Made by a program: the position numbers and the translations under genes | Part shown: in pieces, positions 57,476-64,000 of the stretch | Layout of the letters: every line of letters starts with the position of its first letter | Position numbering within the stretch: position 1 is the stretch's first letter | The notes under the pieces: generated by a model | What the model saw: the letters and a program-made list of their open reading frames with translations, nothing else | Databases searched by the model: none | Told to the model about the DNA's origin: nothing | Assembly: GCA_014208095.1 (NCBI GenBank) | Contig: JACHMT010000007.1 | Coordinates: forward strand, 186,001-250,000 | DNA: 64,000 nt | Direction: 5' to 3' | Source of the DNA: Actinospineispora eucalypti | GTDB taxonomy: Bacteria; Actinomycetota; Actinomycetes; Mycobacteriales; Pseudonocardiaceae

Positions 57476-57632
57476 GGCTCATCCAGAGGGGCAGAGGGAA
57501 CGGCCCTACGAAGCCCCGGCAACCGGCGTCTGCCGATCTGCGCGTGTGCCGCCGCGCAGCACGTCCGTCCGGGCGAGGTCGTCGACGATCACGGTGCCAA
57601 TTCCGACCCGCGAACGCGGGACAGATGAGGAG
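57476..57632 (+). ncRNA. SAM-I (S-box) riboswitch upstream of thrC
   Basis: The leader carries the S-box core in order: CTCATCCAGAGGGGCAGAGG, GGAACGGCCCTACGAAGCC, CCGGCAACCGGC, GGTGCCAATTCC, the P4 hairpin CCCGCGAACGCGGG and GACAGATGAGG. P1 pairs CTCATC (57478-57483) with GATGAG (57624-57629). The ribosome binding site GAGGAG (57627-57632) overlaps the P1 3' arm, so SAM binding should block translation of the next gene rather than terminate transcription. Confidence 0.9.
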
Positions 57633-57640
57633 ACCTCGCC

Positions 57641-58906
57641 ATGAGTTCTGCTGTGACTTCCGCCGCCCCGACCAAGACCCTGGACCTCGGCCCGGCCCGG
57701 GCGCTCTCCTGTCGGGAGTGCGGCCACCAGATCCCGCTCGCCGCCGAGTTCGCCTGTCCGGAGTGTTTCGGGCCGCTCGAGGTGGCCTACGATTTCGCCG
57801 GGGTTACCCGCGAGCGGATCGAGGCCGGACCGAAGTCGATCTGGCGCTACGCCTCCCTGCTGCCGGTGCCGACCAACGTCACCGAGCACCCCAACACCGA
57901 GCCCGGGCTGACCCGCCTAGTGCGGGCGGAAAAGCTGGGCAAGGCGCTGGGCATCAAGCGGCTGTGGCTGAAGGACGACACCGGCAACCCCACCCACTCG
58001 TTCAAGGACCGCGTGGTCGCGGTGGCCCTGGCCGCCGCCCGTGAGCTGGGCTTCACGGTGCTGGCCTGCCCGTCCACCGGCAACCTGGCCAACGCGGTGG
58101 CGGCGGCCGCCGCGCGCGCCGGCTGGCGGTCCGTGGTGCTGATCCCGAAGTCGCTGGAGCAGGCCAAGATCCAGATGACGGCGGTGTACGGCGGCACGCT
58201 GATCGCCGTGGACGGCAACTACGACGACGTGAACCGGCTGGCCACCGAGCTGGCCGCCGAGGAGGAGGACTGGGCGTTCGTGAACGTGAACGTCCGGCCC
58301 TACTACGCGGAGGGCTCCAAGACGCTCGGCTACGAGGTGGCCGAGCAGCTGGGCTGGCGACTGCCCGGACAGGTGGTGATCCCGGTGGCTTCCGGCTCGC
58401 AGCTGACCAAGGTGGACAAGGCGTTCGGCGAGCTGGGCAAGCTCGGTCTGGTGGAGCCGACCCCGTACCGGGTGTTCGGCGCCCAGGCCACCGGGTGCTC
58501 GCCGGTCGCCACCGCGTTCGCCGAGGGCACCGACGTGGTCCGCCCGGTGCGGCCGGACACCATCGCCCGCTCGCTGGCCATCGGCAACCCGGCCGACGGC
58601 CCGTACGTGCTGGACACCGTGCGCCGCACCAACGGCGCGGTGGCCGACGTGTCGGACGCCGAGGTGGTGGACGCGATCCAGCTGCTCGCCCGTACCGAGG
58701 GCATCTTCGCCGAGACCGCCGGTGGCGTCACCGTGGCGTGCGCCCGCAAGCTGGTCGAGTCCGGCCAGCTGGACCCGGACGCTGACACCGTGCTGCTGAT
58801 CACCGGCGACGGGTTGAAGACCCTCGACGCGGTGGCCGGCCACGTCGGCCCGACGGCGACCGTGTCCACCTCCACCGCCGAGGTCCGCCGCGCGCTGAGC
58901 GGCTGA
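57641..58906 (+). CDS. thrC: Threonine synthase
   Basis: A 421-aa PLP enzyme with an N-terminal four-cysteine zinc-ribbon-like stretch (SCRECG, CPECFG), the PLP lysine in THSFKDR (about residue 118), ACPSTGNLANAVAAAAA, and SGSQLTKVDKAF. It converts O-phosphohomoserine to threonine. Its leader is a SAM riboswitch overlapping the ribosome binding site, so high SAM would lower threonine synthesis at the branch point with methionine. The gene stands between holA and comEC and is not beside other thr genes. Confidence 0.93.
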   Translation: MSSAVTSAAPTKTLDLGPARALSCRECGHQIPLAAEFACPECFGPLEVAYDFAGVTRERIEAGPKSIWRYASLLPVPTNVTEHPNTEPGLTRLVRAEKLGKALGIKRLWLKDDTGNPTHSFKDRVVAVALAAARELGFTVLACPSTGNLANAVAAAAARAGWRSVVLIPKSLEQAKIQMTAVYGGTLIAVDGNYDDVNRLATELAAEEEDWAFVNVNVRPYYAEGSKTLGYEVAEQLGWRLPGQVVIPVASGSQLTKVDKAFGELGKLGLVEPTPYRVFGAQATGCSPVATAFAEGTDVVRPVRPDTIARSLAIGNPADGPYVLDTVRRTNGAVADVSDAEVVDAIQLLARTEGIFAETAGGVTVACARKLVESGQLDPDADTVLLITGDGLKTLDAVAGHVGPTATVSTSTAEVRRALSG

Positions 58907-58968
58907 CGCAGAGCGCGGAGCCGGCCCGGTCAACCGCGGCGAGGCGGCGGTGGCAGGGGCCGGCCCGG

Positions 58969-61425
58969 TCAGCCCCGCCGGGGCGCAGGCAGGGGGTGGC
59001 CCCGGGACACCGCGACCGGGCCGTCCCGGGCGGCAACCACGGCGACGTCACCGGACTCGTCGGTTCGCCGGACCAGGGCGCCGCCCGCGCGCAGGCTGGC
59101 CAGCAGCGTGGCGTTCGGGTGGCCGTAGCGGTTGCCGGCGCCCACGCTGACCAGCGCCAGACGGGGCCGGACGGCGGCGAGGAAGGCCGTCGACGTGTAC
59201 CGGGAGCCGTGGTGCGGAACCTTCAACACCTCGGCGCGCAAGTCGGCCCCCGAGCTGATCAGGTTCGCCTGGGCGAGCAGCTCGATGTCCCCGGTGAGCA
59301 GCATCCGGCCGCCGGGAGTGTGCGCCCGGATGACCACGGAGGTGTTGTTCACGTCGGTGCCGTCCTCGGGGTCGATCGGCTGGGCCGTCCCGCTCGGCGC
59401 CAACACCTCGAGCAGCAGGGCCGGCCAGCGCAACCGTTGCCCGGCCCGCAGCTCCAGTACCGGGACGCGCTGCTCCCCCGCCACCCGGCGCACCCGGTCG
59501 AACGCCCAGGCCGGCCGGCGGGCCGGCCCCAGGGCGACCGCGCCGACCGCCCGGCCGCGCAGCGCGGCGGCCAGCCCGCCCATGTGGTCGGCGTGCAGGT
59601 GGCTGATCACGACCAGGGACAGCGCGTGCACACCGAGACGGCTGAGGCAGCCGTCCACGGCCGCCGTCTCGGTACCGGCATCCACCAGCACCGCCCGCCC
59701 CGGTAGTCCGGTGGCCAGCACCAGCGCGTCACCCTGTCCGACGTCACAGGCCACCATCGCCCAGCCGGCCACCGGCCACCCCGGGGTGACGAACCGGCTG
59801 GGCACCAACACCAGCAGCGCGCCGAGGCACGCGGCCACCAGCACCACCCGCACCCGCCGACGCCGCACCAGTACGACCCCGAGCAGCAGCACCGCCCCCA
59901 GCAGGAACGCGCCCCCGACGCCTCGCGGCCATGCCACCGCCGCACCGGGCGTTCCGGCGGCCAGGTGCGCGACCTCGACCAGCCACGCCACCGCCGGACC
60001 GGCCAGCCAGGCGCACGCCTCGGCGACGCCGCTGCTGATCGGGGAAAGTACGGCGGCCAGCGCCCCGAGCACGGTGATCGGCGCCACCGCCGGCGCCACC
60101 AGCAGGTTGGCCGCCACCGCGACCAGGCTGACCTGCCCAGAGATCCCGGCCACCAGTGGCGCGGTGACCAGGTGCGCGGCCGCCGGCACGGCCAACGCCT
60201 CAGCCACCCCCGGCGGGACACCGCGGGCTCGGAGCCAGGCCGCCCACGGCGGGGCGACCAACGCCAGCGCGCCCGTGGCCATCACGGACAGCGCGAACCC
60301 GGGGTCGGTCCCCAGCGCGGGATCCACCAGCAACAGAACGATCGCCGAGGCGGCCAGCGCGGGTACCACCGGGCGGCGGCGCCCGGCCAGCACCGCGAAC
60401 AACCCGACCCCACCCATCACGGCCGCGCGGAGCACGCTCGGCGACGGGCGGGCCAGGATCACGAAGCCGACCAGCGCGATCAGGGCCACCGCGACCCGGG
60501 TTCGGGGCCCGGCCCGCAGCAGCGTGAGCAGCCCGAACACCGCGCCAACCAAGATCACGACGTTCGCCCCGCTGACCGCCGAAAGATGGGTGAGCCCGGC
60601 GGTGCGGAACTCGTCGCGCAGCGCCGCCGACATCAGGCTGGTGTCGCCGATGGCCAGGGCCGGGAGCAACGCCGCCGAGTCCTCCGGCAGCACCTCGGTC
60701 GCGGCGCCGCGCAGGCCGTCCCTCGGCACGTCGGCGGCGCGCTGCCACCAAGGCGCGGCGGTGACCTCCGCGGGCGGTCCGCGCACCCGCAGGACCGCGA
60801 CCGTGAGGTCCGGCCTGGTCGCCGGGGCGAGCAGGCCGGAGGCGGTGACCTCCATGCCGGGCAGCACCTGTTCCCAGCCTTCCCGGGGCGCCAGCAGCAA
60901 CACCCGTCCACCACCCGCCCAGGTCTGACCTCCGCTGCTCGCCGTCAGCAGGTCGGCCCGGACGGACACCTGCCCGGCGGCCCGCGCCAGCCCGCCGTAC
61001 CCGGGAGCGCCCAGCACGGGGGCCGGATCACCACTCACCGCAACCCGCACGGTGGCCGCGCTACCCTGCCCGGCCGCCAGGCGCAGCGGGTGTCCGGCCA
61101 GCGAAATCGCGTGCAGGGTGACCACCAGGCCCACCGCCGCCACACAACCGGCCGAGGCGAGCGCGCCGGCGGCGTACCGACCGGGCAGCCCGGAACGAAG
61201 CCGACGCCGGCGCGGCGCGGCCCCCGGCCAGCCCACCGCCGGGGCGGCGAACGCCGCCAGGACGGCCGCGGCGGCGGTGCACACCGCCGCCGGGATCCAC
61301 CCGCCGGTCAGGCCGAGGATGACCACCAGCCAGCTCAGCAGGGCGGCGGGTACCAGGCGCAGGTCGGGCCGCTCCGCCTGCGGTTCCTCATCGCGCCGCC
61401 GCGCCGGCGAGGACAGCCCGGTCAC
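58969..61425 (-). CDS. comEC: ComEC/Rec2 DNA-uptake channel
   Basis: An 818-aa protein: N-terminal helices with DUF4131-like region, the Competence domain (AIGDTSLMSAALRDEFRTAGLTHLSAVSGANV, about residues 265-300, and multiple helices) and a C-terminal metallo-beta-lactamase-like domain with CDVGQGDALVL, ISHLHADHMGGL (HxHxDH), LLTGDIE and VPHHGSRY. It forms the inner-membrane channel for single-stranded DNA; the lactamase-like part is a presumed nuclease. The GTG start overlaps the comEA stop by 4 bp. Confidence 0.93.
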   Translation of the reverse strand: MTGLSSPARRRDEEPQAERPDLRLVPAALLSWLVVILGLTGGWIPAAVCTAAAAVLAAFAAPAVGWPGAAPRRRRLRSGLPGRYAAGALASAGCVAAVGLVVTLHAISLAGHPLRLAAGQGSAATVRVAVSGDPAPVLGAPGYGGLARAAGQVSVRADLLTASSGGQTWAGGGRVLLLAPREGWEQVLPGMEVTASGLLAPATRPDLTVAVLRVRGPPAEVTAAPWWQRAADVPRDGLRGAATEVLPEDSAALLPALAIGDTSLMSAALRDEFRTAGLTHLSAVSGANVVILVGAVFGLLTLLRAGPRTRVAVALIALVGFVILARPSPSVLRAAVMGGVGLFAVLAGRRRPVVPALAASAIVLLLVDPALGTDPGFALSVMATGALALVAPPWAAWLRARGVPPGVAEALAVPAAAHLVTAPLVAGISGQVSLVAVAANLLVAPAVAPITVLGALAAVLSPISSGVAEACAWLAGPAVAWLVEVAHLAAGTPGAAVAWPRGVGGAFLLGAVLLLGVVLVRRRRVRVVLVAACLGALLVLVPSRFVTPGWPVAGWAMVACDVGQGDALVLATGLPGRAVLVDAGTETAAVDGCLSRLGVHALSLVVISHLHADHMGGLAAALRGRAVGAVALGPARRPAWAFDRVRRVAGEQRVPVLELRAGQRLRWPALLLEVLAPSGTAQPIDPEDGTDVNNTSVVIRAHTPGGRMLLTGDIELLAQANLISSGADLRAEVLKVPHHGSRYTSTAFLAAVRPRLALVSVGAGNRYGHPNATLLASLRAGGALVRRTDESGDVAVVAARDGPVAVSRGHPLPAPRRG

Positions 61426-62492
61426 ACCGTCACCGACCCGCGCAGCTGGCTGAACCGCCGCTCGCCGATTCCTTCGATCTCCCGCAGCTGGTCCACCGAG
61501 TTGAACCGGCCGTGCGCGGTGCGCCACTCGATGATGCGCTTCGCGGTCACCGGGCCGACCCCGGGCAGAGTGTCGAGCTGCTCGACCGTCGCCTGGTTCA
61601 GGTCCACCTTCCCGCCCCCGGCGGCGGCCGGACCGGGCGAGCCGGCGGGCTGGGGCACGCTCGGCGGTTGGGGCAGACCGACCACGATGTGCTCGCCGTC
61701 GACCACCCGGCGGGCCAGGTTGAGCGCGGTGAGGTCGGCACCGGGCAACGGCCCGCCGACCTGGCTGATCGCGTCCGCGACCCGGGCACCCCCGGGCAGC
61801 CGCACCAAGCCGGGCCGACGGACCTTGCCGGCCACGCTGACCACCGTCGGCGCGGCCGGCTCGACCGACGGCGGTGGCCCACCAGGACCGGCCGGCGCGG
61901 TCGACACCTCGGCACCGACCACCGGCAGCGGCGGTGCCGGCTCGGCCACCGGGCGGTCCCGCCAGACGGCGAAGACGGCGAGCAGCGCGGCACAGCCGGC
62001 AACCACCGCCAGCGCCAGGGCGCCGGGGCGGCCCGGGTCCAGCCGCGCGCCACGCCATGCGGCCGGCACCCACCGCTCGGCCACCCGGGCAACCAGCCGA
62101 GTCCGGGCGGCACCGCGGACCGGCAGCGGGGCCGTGTCGGGCGGGGCTTTCCGAGACCCGTCGGGTGGGCGACCCGGCGGCGTGTCCGGCCGGCGCGGCA
62201 GGGCGGCGGCGGTGGGCGGGAACCCGGTCGGGCCAGGCCGGTCCCCGCCCAGCCCGGCCGGGGGCCGCCGATCGCGACCGGGCGGGTTCGGGCGCCGATC
62301 CGAGTCAGGCGAAACCGGGCGCCGATCCGAGTCGGGCGAAACCGGACGCCGATCCGAGTCGGGCGAAACCGGACGCCGATCCGAGTCAGGCGAAACCGGA
62401 CGCCGGCCCGCGCGCAGGGCGGTCAGGCGTTCGCTGCCCGGGCGTGGCGGGGCTTCGGGGGCCGGGAGGTTGTCGTTCTCGAGGGTCCGCAC
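61422..62492 (-). CDS. comEA: ComEA-like DNA-binding protein with N-terminal repeats
   Basis: A 356-aa protein. The first 70 residues contain four copies of RRPVSPDSD; a Pro/Arg-rich stretch follows, then one transmembrane helix (ALALAVVAGCAALLAVFAVW, about 160-180), an SLBB-like domain (VSVAGKVRRPGLVRLPGGARVADAI) and a C-terminal helix-hairpin-helix domain (VDLNQATVEQLDTLPGVGPVTAKRIIEWR) that binds DNA. It would receive DNA for ComEC. The repeat-rich cytoplasmic head is longer than usual. Confidence 0.9.
   Translation of the reverse strand: MRTLENDNLPAPEAPPRPGSERLTALRAGRRPVSPDSDRRPVSPDSDRRPVSPDSDRRPVSPDSDRRPNPPGRDRRPPAGLGGDRPGPTGFPPTAAALPRRPDTPPGRPPDGSRKAPPDTAPLPVRGAARTRLVARVAERWVPAAWRGARLDPGRPGALALAVVAGCAALLAVFAVWRDRPVAEPAPPLPVVGAEVSTAPAGPGGPPPSVEPAAPTVVSVAGKVRRPGLVRLPGGARVADAISQVGGPLPGADLTALNLARRVVDGEHIVVGLPQPPSVPQPAGSPGPAAAGGGKVDLNQATVEQLDTLPGVGPVTAKRIIEWRTAHGRFNSVDQLREIEGIGERRFSQLRGSVTV
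62296..62404. repeat. 27-bp tandem repeat in comEA
   Basis: Four 27-bp units (about 62296-62404) of the pattern GCCGATCCGAGTCGGGCGAA encode RRPVSPDSD four times near the ComEA N-terminus. The units differ at a few third positions. Confidence 0.8.
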
Positions 62493-62693
62493 CGGGCCGA
62501 CGCTAGGCGGCCGGGACGGGGCCGGCCGATCTTCGCCGGGCCGCTGTGGACAGCTGGGAGCAATGTGGACAACCAGGCGCTTCCGGCCTCCGCGTGGGCT
62601 TGGTTGTCGGTGGGTTGTGGCAGGCTGGAACCCCCTGCGCCCGGTCCGCGATCAAGCCTCATCGGGCGGCGCCCGGCCCCGAACCGGGGGCGT

Positions 62694-63560
62694 TCAGTCG
62701 GATGCCGGAGGCACAACCACCACGCCCAGGAGACCCGGGCCGGCGTGCGCACCCAGCGCGGCACCGACCTCGGAGATCACGCACGGCGACGCTGCGGGCA
62801 ACCGCTCCGCCAACCGGCCGGCCAACTCGGCCGCCCGCTCCGGGGCGCCGAGGTGGTGCACCGCCAGCTCCACGTTCTCCCCACCGGTCCGCCGGCCGGC
62901 GGCCTGCTCGGCCAGGTCGACCATCCGGGCCACCGCCCGGGTCAACGTGCGCACCTTCTCCAGCGGCTCGATCAGCCCGTCGCTCACGTGCAGCATCGGC
63001 TTCACCGCGAGCGCGCTGCCCAACCAGGCCGCCGCCGCGCCGATCCGGCCGCCCCGGCGCAGGTACTCCAGCGAGTCCACGCAGAAGAACACCCGGCTGC
63101 GCGCGGCCACGTCGGCGGCCGCCTCCTCCACCACCACGCCGGCACCCCCGGCGGCCGCCGCCCGAGCGGCGGCGAGCGTGGCGAACCCCAGGCCCATCCC
63201 GGCCGAGCGGGAGTCGACCACCCGCACCCGGGAGGAGTCGACCTCGTCGGCGGCGATCCGGGCGGCCTCCCAGGTCCCGGACAGCAGCCGGGACAGGTGC
63301 ACCGAGACCACCTCGGTCGCCCCGCCCGACAGCAGCTCACGGAAGAGCGCCGCGAACTCGGCGGGCGAAGGCCTCGACGTGCCCACCGCGACGGCCTGGT
63401 CGCCCAGCGCCGCGATCAGCTCGGCCGGCCCGACCTCCACCATGTCCCGGACCGTGCGTTCACCCAGCGTGACCCGGATCGGCACCACTCCGATACCGTG
63501 CCGCGCGGCCAGGTCCGGGGGCAGGTATCCGGTGGAGTCGGTGACGACCGCGACCGCCAC
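62694..63560 (-). CDS. DegV-family fatty-acid-binding protein
   Basis: A 288-aa DegV protein: VAVVTDSTGYLPPDLAARHGIGVVPIRVTLGE, GTSRPSPAEFAALFREL, VVSVHLSRLLSGTWEAARIAA, VDSRSAGMGLGF and a second domain with VDSLEYLRRGGRIG. Relatives (FakB) bind fatty acids and present them to the kinase FakA. The GTG start is 1 bp from the stop of the upstream SGNH hydrolase, so they are co-transcribed; DegV next to comEA is a common actinobacterial arrangement. Confidence 0.92.
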   Translation of the reverse strand: MAVAVVTDSTGYLPPDLAARHGIGVVPIRVTLGERTVRDMVEVGPAELIAALGDQAVAVGTSRPSPAEFAALFRELLSGGATEVVSVHLSRLLSGTWEAARIAADEVDSSRVRVVDSRSAGMGLGFATLAAARAAAAGGAGVVVEEAAADVAARSRVFFCVDSLEYLRRGGRIGAAAAWLGSALAVKPMLHVSDGLIEPLEKVRTLTRAVARMVDLAEQAAGRRTGGENVELAVHHLGAPERAAELAGRLAERLPAASPCVISEVGAALGAHAGPGLLGVVVVPPASD

Positions 63561-63561
63561 C

Positions 63562-64000
63562 TCAGGTCAGCTCCGGGGCGAGCAGCTCGGCCAGTGCCTC
63601 GCCCACCCGCTTGTGGCCCCACCAGCCGAAATGCATGCCGTCCGGGTTGCCCTCGCCGGCCATGATGTGGTCGCCGATCAACGCCGGCAGGTCCAGCAAC
63701 CCCACCCCGGCGGACGCCGCCCAGGCCCGGGTGGCCCGTTCGGCGGCCGGCCGGCCGGCGTGCACGCCGCCGTAGGCCGGCGCCCGGTGCACGCTGGGCA
63801 GCAGGGCCACCACCGGGATATCGGGGCGGATGAAGGTCACCGCGCGCCGGCAGGACTCCAGGTAGCGCACGGTCAGGTGCGGCGGCAGCGCCACCGGGCC
63901 ACCGCCGGGCAACACGCTGAACGCCCGCGACAACGCCGGCTGGGCCGCCTGGTAGCCGACCCGCACCGCGCGCCGCAGGCCGTCCGGGCGCAGCGACGGG
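63562..64000 (-). CDS. SGNH/GDSL hydrolase family protein (5'-truncated by window)
   Basis: The frame stays open to the window edge, so only the C-terminal 146 residues are visible. They contain RPDIPVVALLPSVHRAPAYG and the catalytic Asp-x-x-His of the family in NPDGMHFGWWGHKRVGEAL, where the serine-containing block would lie upstream of the window. Function is probably an esterase; conserved next to degV in related actinomycetes, as far as I recall. A GTG inside the frame at 63966 is not the real start. Confidence 0.7.
   Translation of the reverse strand, partial: PSLRPDGLRRAVRVGYQAAQPALSRAFSVLPGGGPVALPPHLTVRYLESCRRAVTFIRPDIPVVALLPSVHRAPAYGGVHAGRPAAERATRAWAASAGVGLLDLPALIGDHIMAGEGNPDGMHFGWWGHKRVGEALAELLAPELT

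Noticed and set aside
1..64000. Insertion sequences, tRNA genes or prophage genes
   Set aside because: No transposase, integrase or phage structural protein is recognisable in any frame, and I saw no tRNA cloverleaf.

Overview
The window is about 73 % G+C, uses GTG/TTG starts freely, and carries actinobacterial markers: IdeR/DmdR-type iron boxes, a WhiB protein, MbtH and a salicylate-primed NRPS. The sequence alone points to an actinomycete, most likely Pseudonocardiaceae (inferred from gene content, not tested).

Layout. 1-5.8 kb: end of an ABC exporter, nitronate monooxygenase, molybdopterin oxidoreductase, SMP-30 lactonase and DoxX, followed by a 700-bp gene-free stretch of large palindromes. 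6.4-18.2 kb: a haloacetate-dehalogenase-like hydrolase, then iron-box-controlled blocks: FecCD/FecCD/FecE siderophore uptake, a YqcI/YcgG heme-enzyme homologue with an SznF/GrbD-like cupin protein, a lone DUF559 gene bracketed by palindromes, an alpha/beta hydrolase, and a heterodimeric IrtAB-like ABC pair. 18.5-43.4 kb: the siderophore assembly line. It holds a SyrP/TauD hydroxylase, NRPS-B (C-A-T-C-A-T-TE), NRPS-A (C-A-T-E), two MacB-like permeases, a stand-alone C-domain protein, a lipoprotein siderophore receptor, salicylate-AMP ligase, NRPS-C (ArCP-Cy-A-T), salicylate synthase and MbtH. 44-50.8 kb: ordinary accessory genes (NTF2-like, ornithine cyclodeaminase-like, APC permease, lipoprotein, quinone oxidoreductase, MarR, Uma2, HepT/MNT toxin-antitoxin). 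50.8-64 kb: conserved core (lepA, rhodanese/TetR, cyanase, WhiB7-like, rpsT, holA, SAM-riboswitch-thrC, comEC, comEA, DegV, SGNH hydrolase).

How it works together (inference). Salicylate is made, adenylated and loaded on the NRPS-C aryl carrier, then condensed and cyclised with a Cys-like residue to a hydroxyphenyl-thiazoline. NRPS-A adds an Asn/Asp-type residue and epimerises it; the SyrP-like enzyme probably beta-hydroxylates a carrier-bound residue. NRPS-B adds a Thr-like residue and finally a residue whose pocket code (DINYWGGIGK) is the one I know for N5-hydroxyornithine. No ornithine N-oxygenase is present, but the SznF/GrbD-like plus YqcI/YcgG (GrbE-like) pair is, so the last residue may be graminine, the C-diazeniumdiolate amino acid of gramibactin. 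A mixed phenolate/thiazoline, beta-hydroxy acid and diazeniumdiolate siderophore is the most interesting prediction here.

The second theme is unusual DNA. Three contiguous perfect palindromes lie inside an NRPS adenylation domain. A 33-bp repeat occurs at three cluster sites, in frame in two proteins. A 22-bp repeat begins at stop codons of convergent genes, and several families of long intergenic hairpins are present.
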